Assembly: GCA_934524965.1 (NCBI GenBank)
Contig: CAKSYU010000010.1
Span: 1-52,058, forward strand
From: an uncultured Angelakisella sp.
Lineage (GTDB): Bacteria; Bacillota; Clostridia; Oscillospirales; Ruminococcaceae
Direction: 5' to 3'
Length of the DNA: 52,058 nt
Part shown: positions 51,456-52,058 of the stretch, piece by piece
Position numbering within the stretch: the stretch's first letter is position 1
Layout: each line of letters begins with the position of its first letter
Notes under the pieces: model-generated
What the model saw: the letters and a program-made list of their open reading frames with translations, nothing else
Databases searched by the model: none
Told to the model about the DNA's origin: nothing
Program-made: the position numbers and the translations under genes

Positions 51456-51956
51456 TTAATAGCTTTTGGTTGTTTTCAAGCGGGCGAAGAGCTTATCCAG
51501 CGGAAGAAACAGCACCGCCACCATGATGGCATTGCCGACGCCGTGCATGATATCATACGGGATACCGGAGATAAACCACGAGACTGCCATGCTCCAGCCG
51601 CCGATAAAGAGATAGACCGGCGAGCAAAGCAGCCCGAACAGCATGCCGTACACCGCTGCGACGATGATCCATAAAGGGTAACTGCTCCACCTTGCCAAGA
51701 GGCGTACCACCGCATACAGAATGATCCAGATGTAGAGATACATATACACCCAGACATTGAAGCCATACAGCAGTACCTGCACCGCCACAAATACATAGAT
51801 GATAAGCGGCGTCATACGGGGAAAGTGCAGCGTATAAAGGATAAGCAGCAGCGTGACCGGCTCGAAATTCGGGATAAAGGACATTGCCTGCTTGGAAGCG
51901 ATGAGCAGCGCGGACAGCATTGCCGCCAGCACCAGTTCCCGTGTTTTCAGCTTCAT
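51456..51956 (-). CDS. ECF transporter substrate-binding (S) component
   Basis: A 166-residue membrane protein with about five or six helices. The N-terminus KLKTRELVLAAMLSALLIASK is the usual S-component start (basic turn, then Ala-rich helix), which carries the contact for the EcfT subunit. It binds a vitamin or other small compound with high affinity; which one cannot be told. The gene before it in the operon ends in a DUF4430-like segment, a pairing seen with cobalamin-type systems. Confidence 0.82.
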   Translation of the reverse strand: MKLKTRELVLAAMLSALLIASKQAMSFIPNFEPVTLLLILYTLHFPRMTPLIIYVFVAVQVLLYGFNVWVYMYLYIWIILYAVVRLLARWSSYPLWIIVAAVYGMLFGLLCSPVYLFIGGWSMAVSWFISGIPYDIMHGVGNAIMVAVLFLPLDKLFARLKTTKSY

Positions 51957-51965
51957 TCGGTCGGC

Positions 51966-52058
51966 TTAATAAGTGGAAAGTACGATCTGGAAGGCGTCAC
52001 CATCAGCGATGGGGGTGGAATCAACGCCGGTATCCAGCATATTGCCCTCGCCGTCATT
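51966..52058 (-). CDS. C-terminal end of a DUF4430-like protein (partial)
   Basis: Only the last 30 codons are in the window: NDGEGNMLDTGVDSTPIADG then DAFQIVLSTY and stop at 51966. The pattern of a short turn, IADGDAFQIVLSTY and an immediate end is like the final strands of DUF4430 (transcobalamin-like) domains. It lies nine bases before the ECF S-component gene. The start lies beyond the right edge. The family call rests on few residues. Confidence 0.6.
   Translation of the reverse strand, partial: NDGEGNMLDTGVDSTPIADGDAFQIVLSTY

Overview
The window looks like chromosomal housekeeping DNA from a moderately GC-rich, anaerobic, spore-former-related Firmicute, most likely class Clostridia and an Oscillospiraceae-like lineage. 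This rests on gene content and order: a six-gene Rnf operon, spo0A, addAB, smc-ftsY, yhbY-nadD-yqeK-rsfS-leuS, infC-rpmI-rplT, the YerC/TrpR-like and CD1247-type proteins, and many consensus sigma-A promoters. I could not run a database search, so the genus is left open.

Layout, left to right. (1) 1-3.6 kb: a methyltransferase-acetyltransferase pair behind a dyad, an Asp-Gly-Cys tRNA operon with a consensus promoter, a second methyltransferase overlapping a TrpR-like regulator, and a divergent PaaI-type thioesterase. (2) 3.6-9.4 kb: a leftward operon of a Gx-transporter-like membrane protein followed by rnfC-D-G-E-A-B, the ferredoxin:NAD+ ion pump. (3) 9.6-13.6 kb: efp, pepQ-like peptidase, TIM-barrel nuclease-like gene, yqeG and a short rpsU gene. 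(4) 13.7-23.1 kb: smc, ftsY, rdgB, yhbY, nadD, yqeK, rsfS, leuS, closely packed in one leftward direction. (5) 23.2-31.9 kb: a rightward ferredoxin-like gene inserted between smc and rnc, then rnc, plsX, trmFO, topA, dprA, a lipoprotein and a SpoU-type rRNA methyltransferase. (6) 32-33.4 kb: infC-rpmI-rplT with an attenuator-like leader and a non-standard ATC start. (7) 33.5-41.8 kb: a nitrilase-family gene, a hairpin-rich gap, addA-addB, and a large nested palindrome. (8) 41.8-46.1 kb: spo0A, a DUF2087 gene, a 278-bp terminal-inverted-repeat element lying between the promoter and the ribosome-binding site of an asparaginase gene, and mgtE with a 26-codon upstream ORF. (9) 46.3-52.06 kb: a glycosyltransferase with a response regulator and sensor kinase, a beta-propeller-like lipoprotein, an ECF S component, and the end of a DUF4430-like gene cut by the window edge.

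The points most worth a second look are: the 278-bp structured element (candidate MITE) in the 5' UTR of ansA; a Spo0A whose phospho-acceptor aspartate is a glutamate (E56) while the DNA-binding domain is intact; the short leader ORF whose stop codon overlaps the mgtE Shine-Dalgarno; a RnfG with two FMN-binding domains, the second with a changed motif; a nested palindrome with three GCA-triloop hairpins ahead of addB; and the ATC start of infC behind an L20-type leader.

Most of the very long plus-strand reading frames opposite the conserved genes are antisense shadows and are not annotated. No CRISPR array, prophage, rRNA gene or full insertion sequence was seen.
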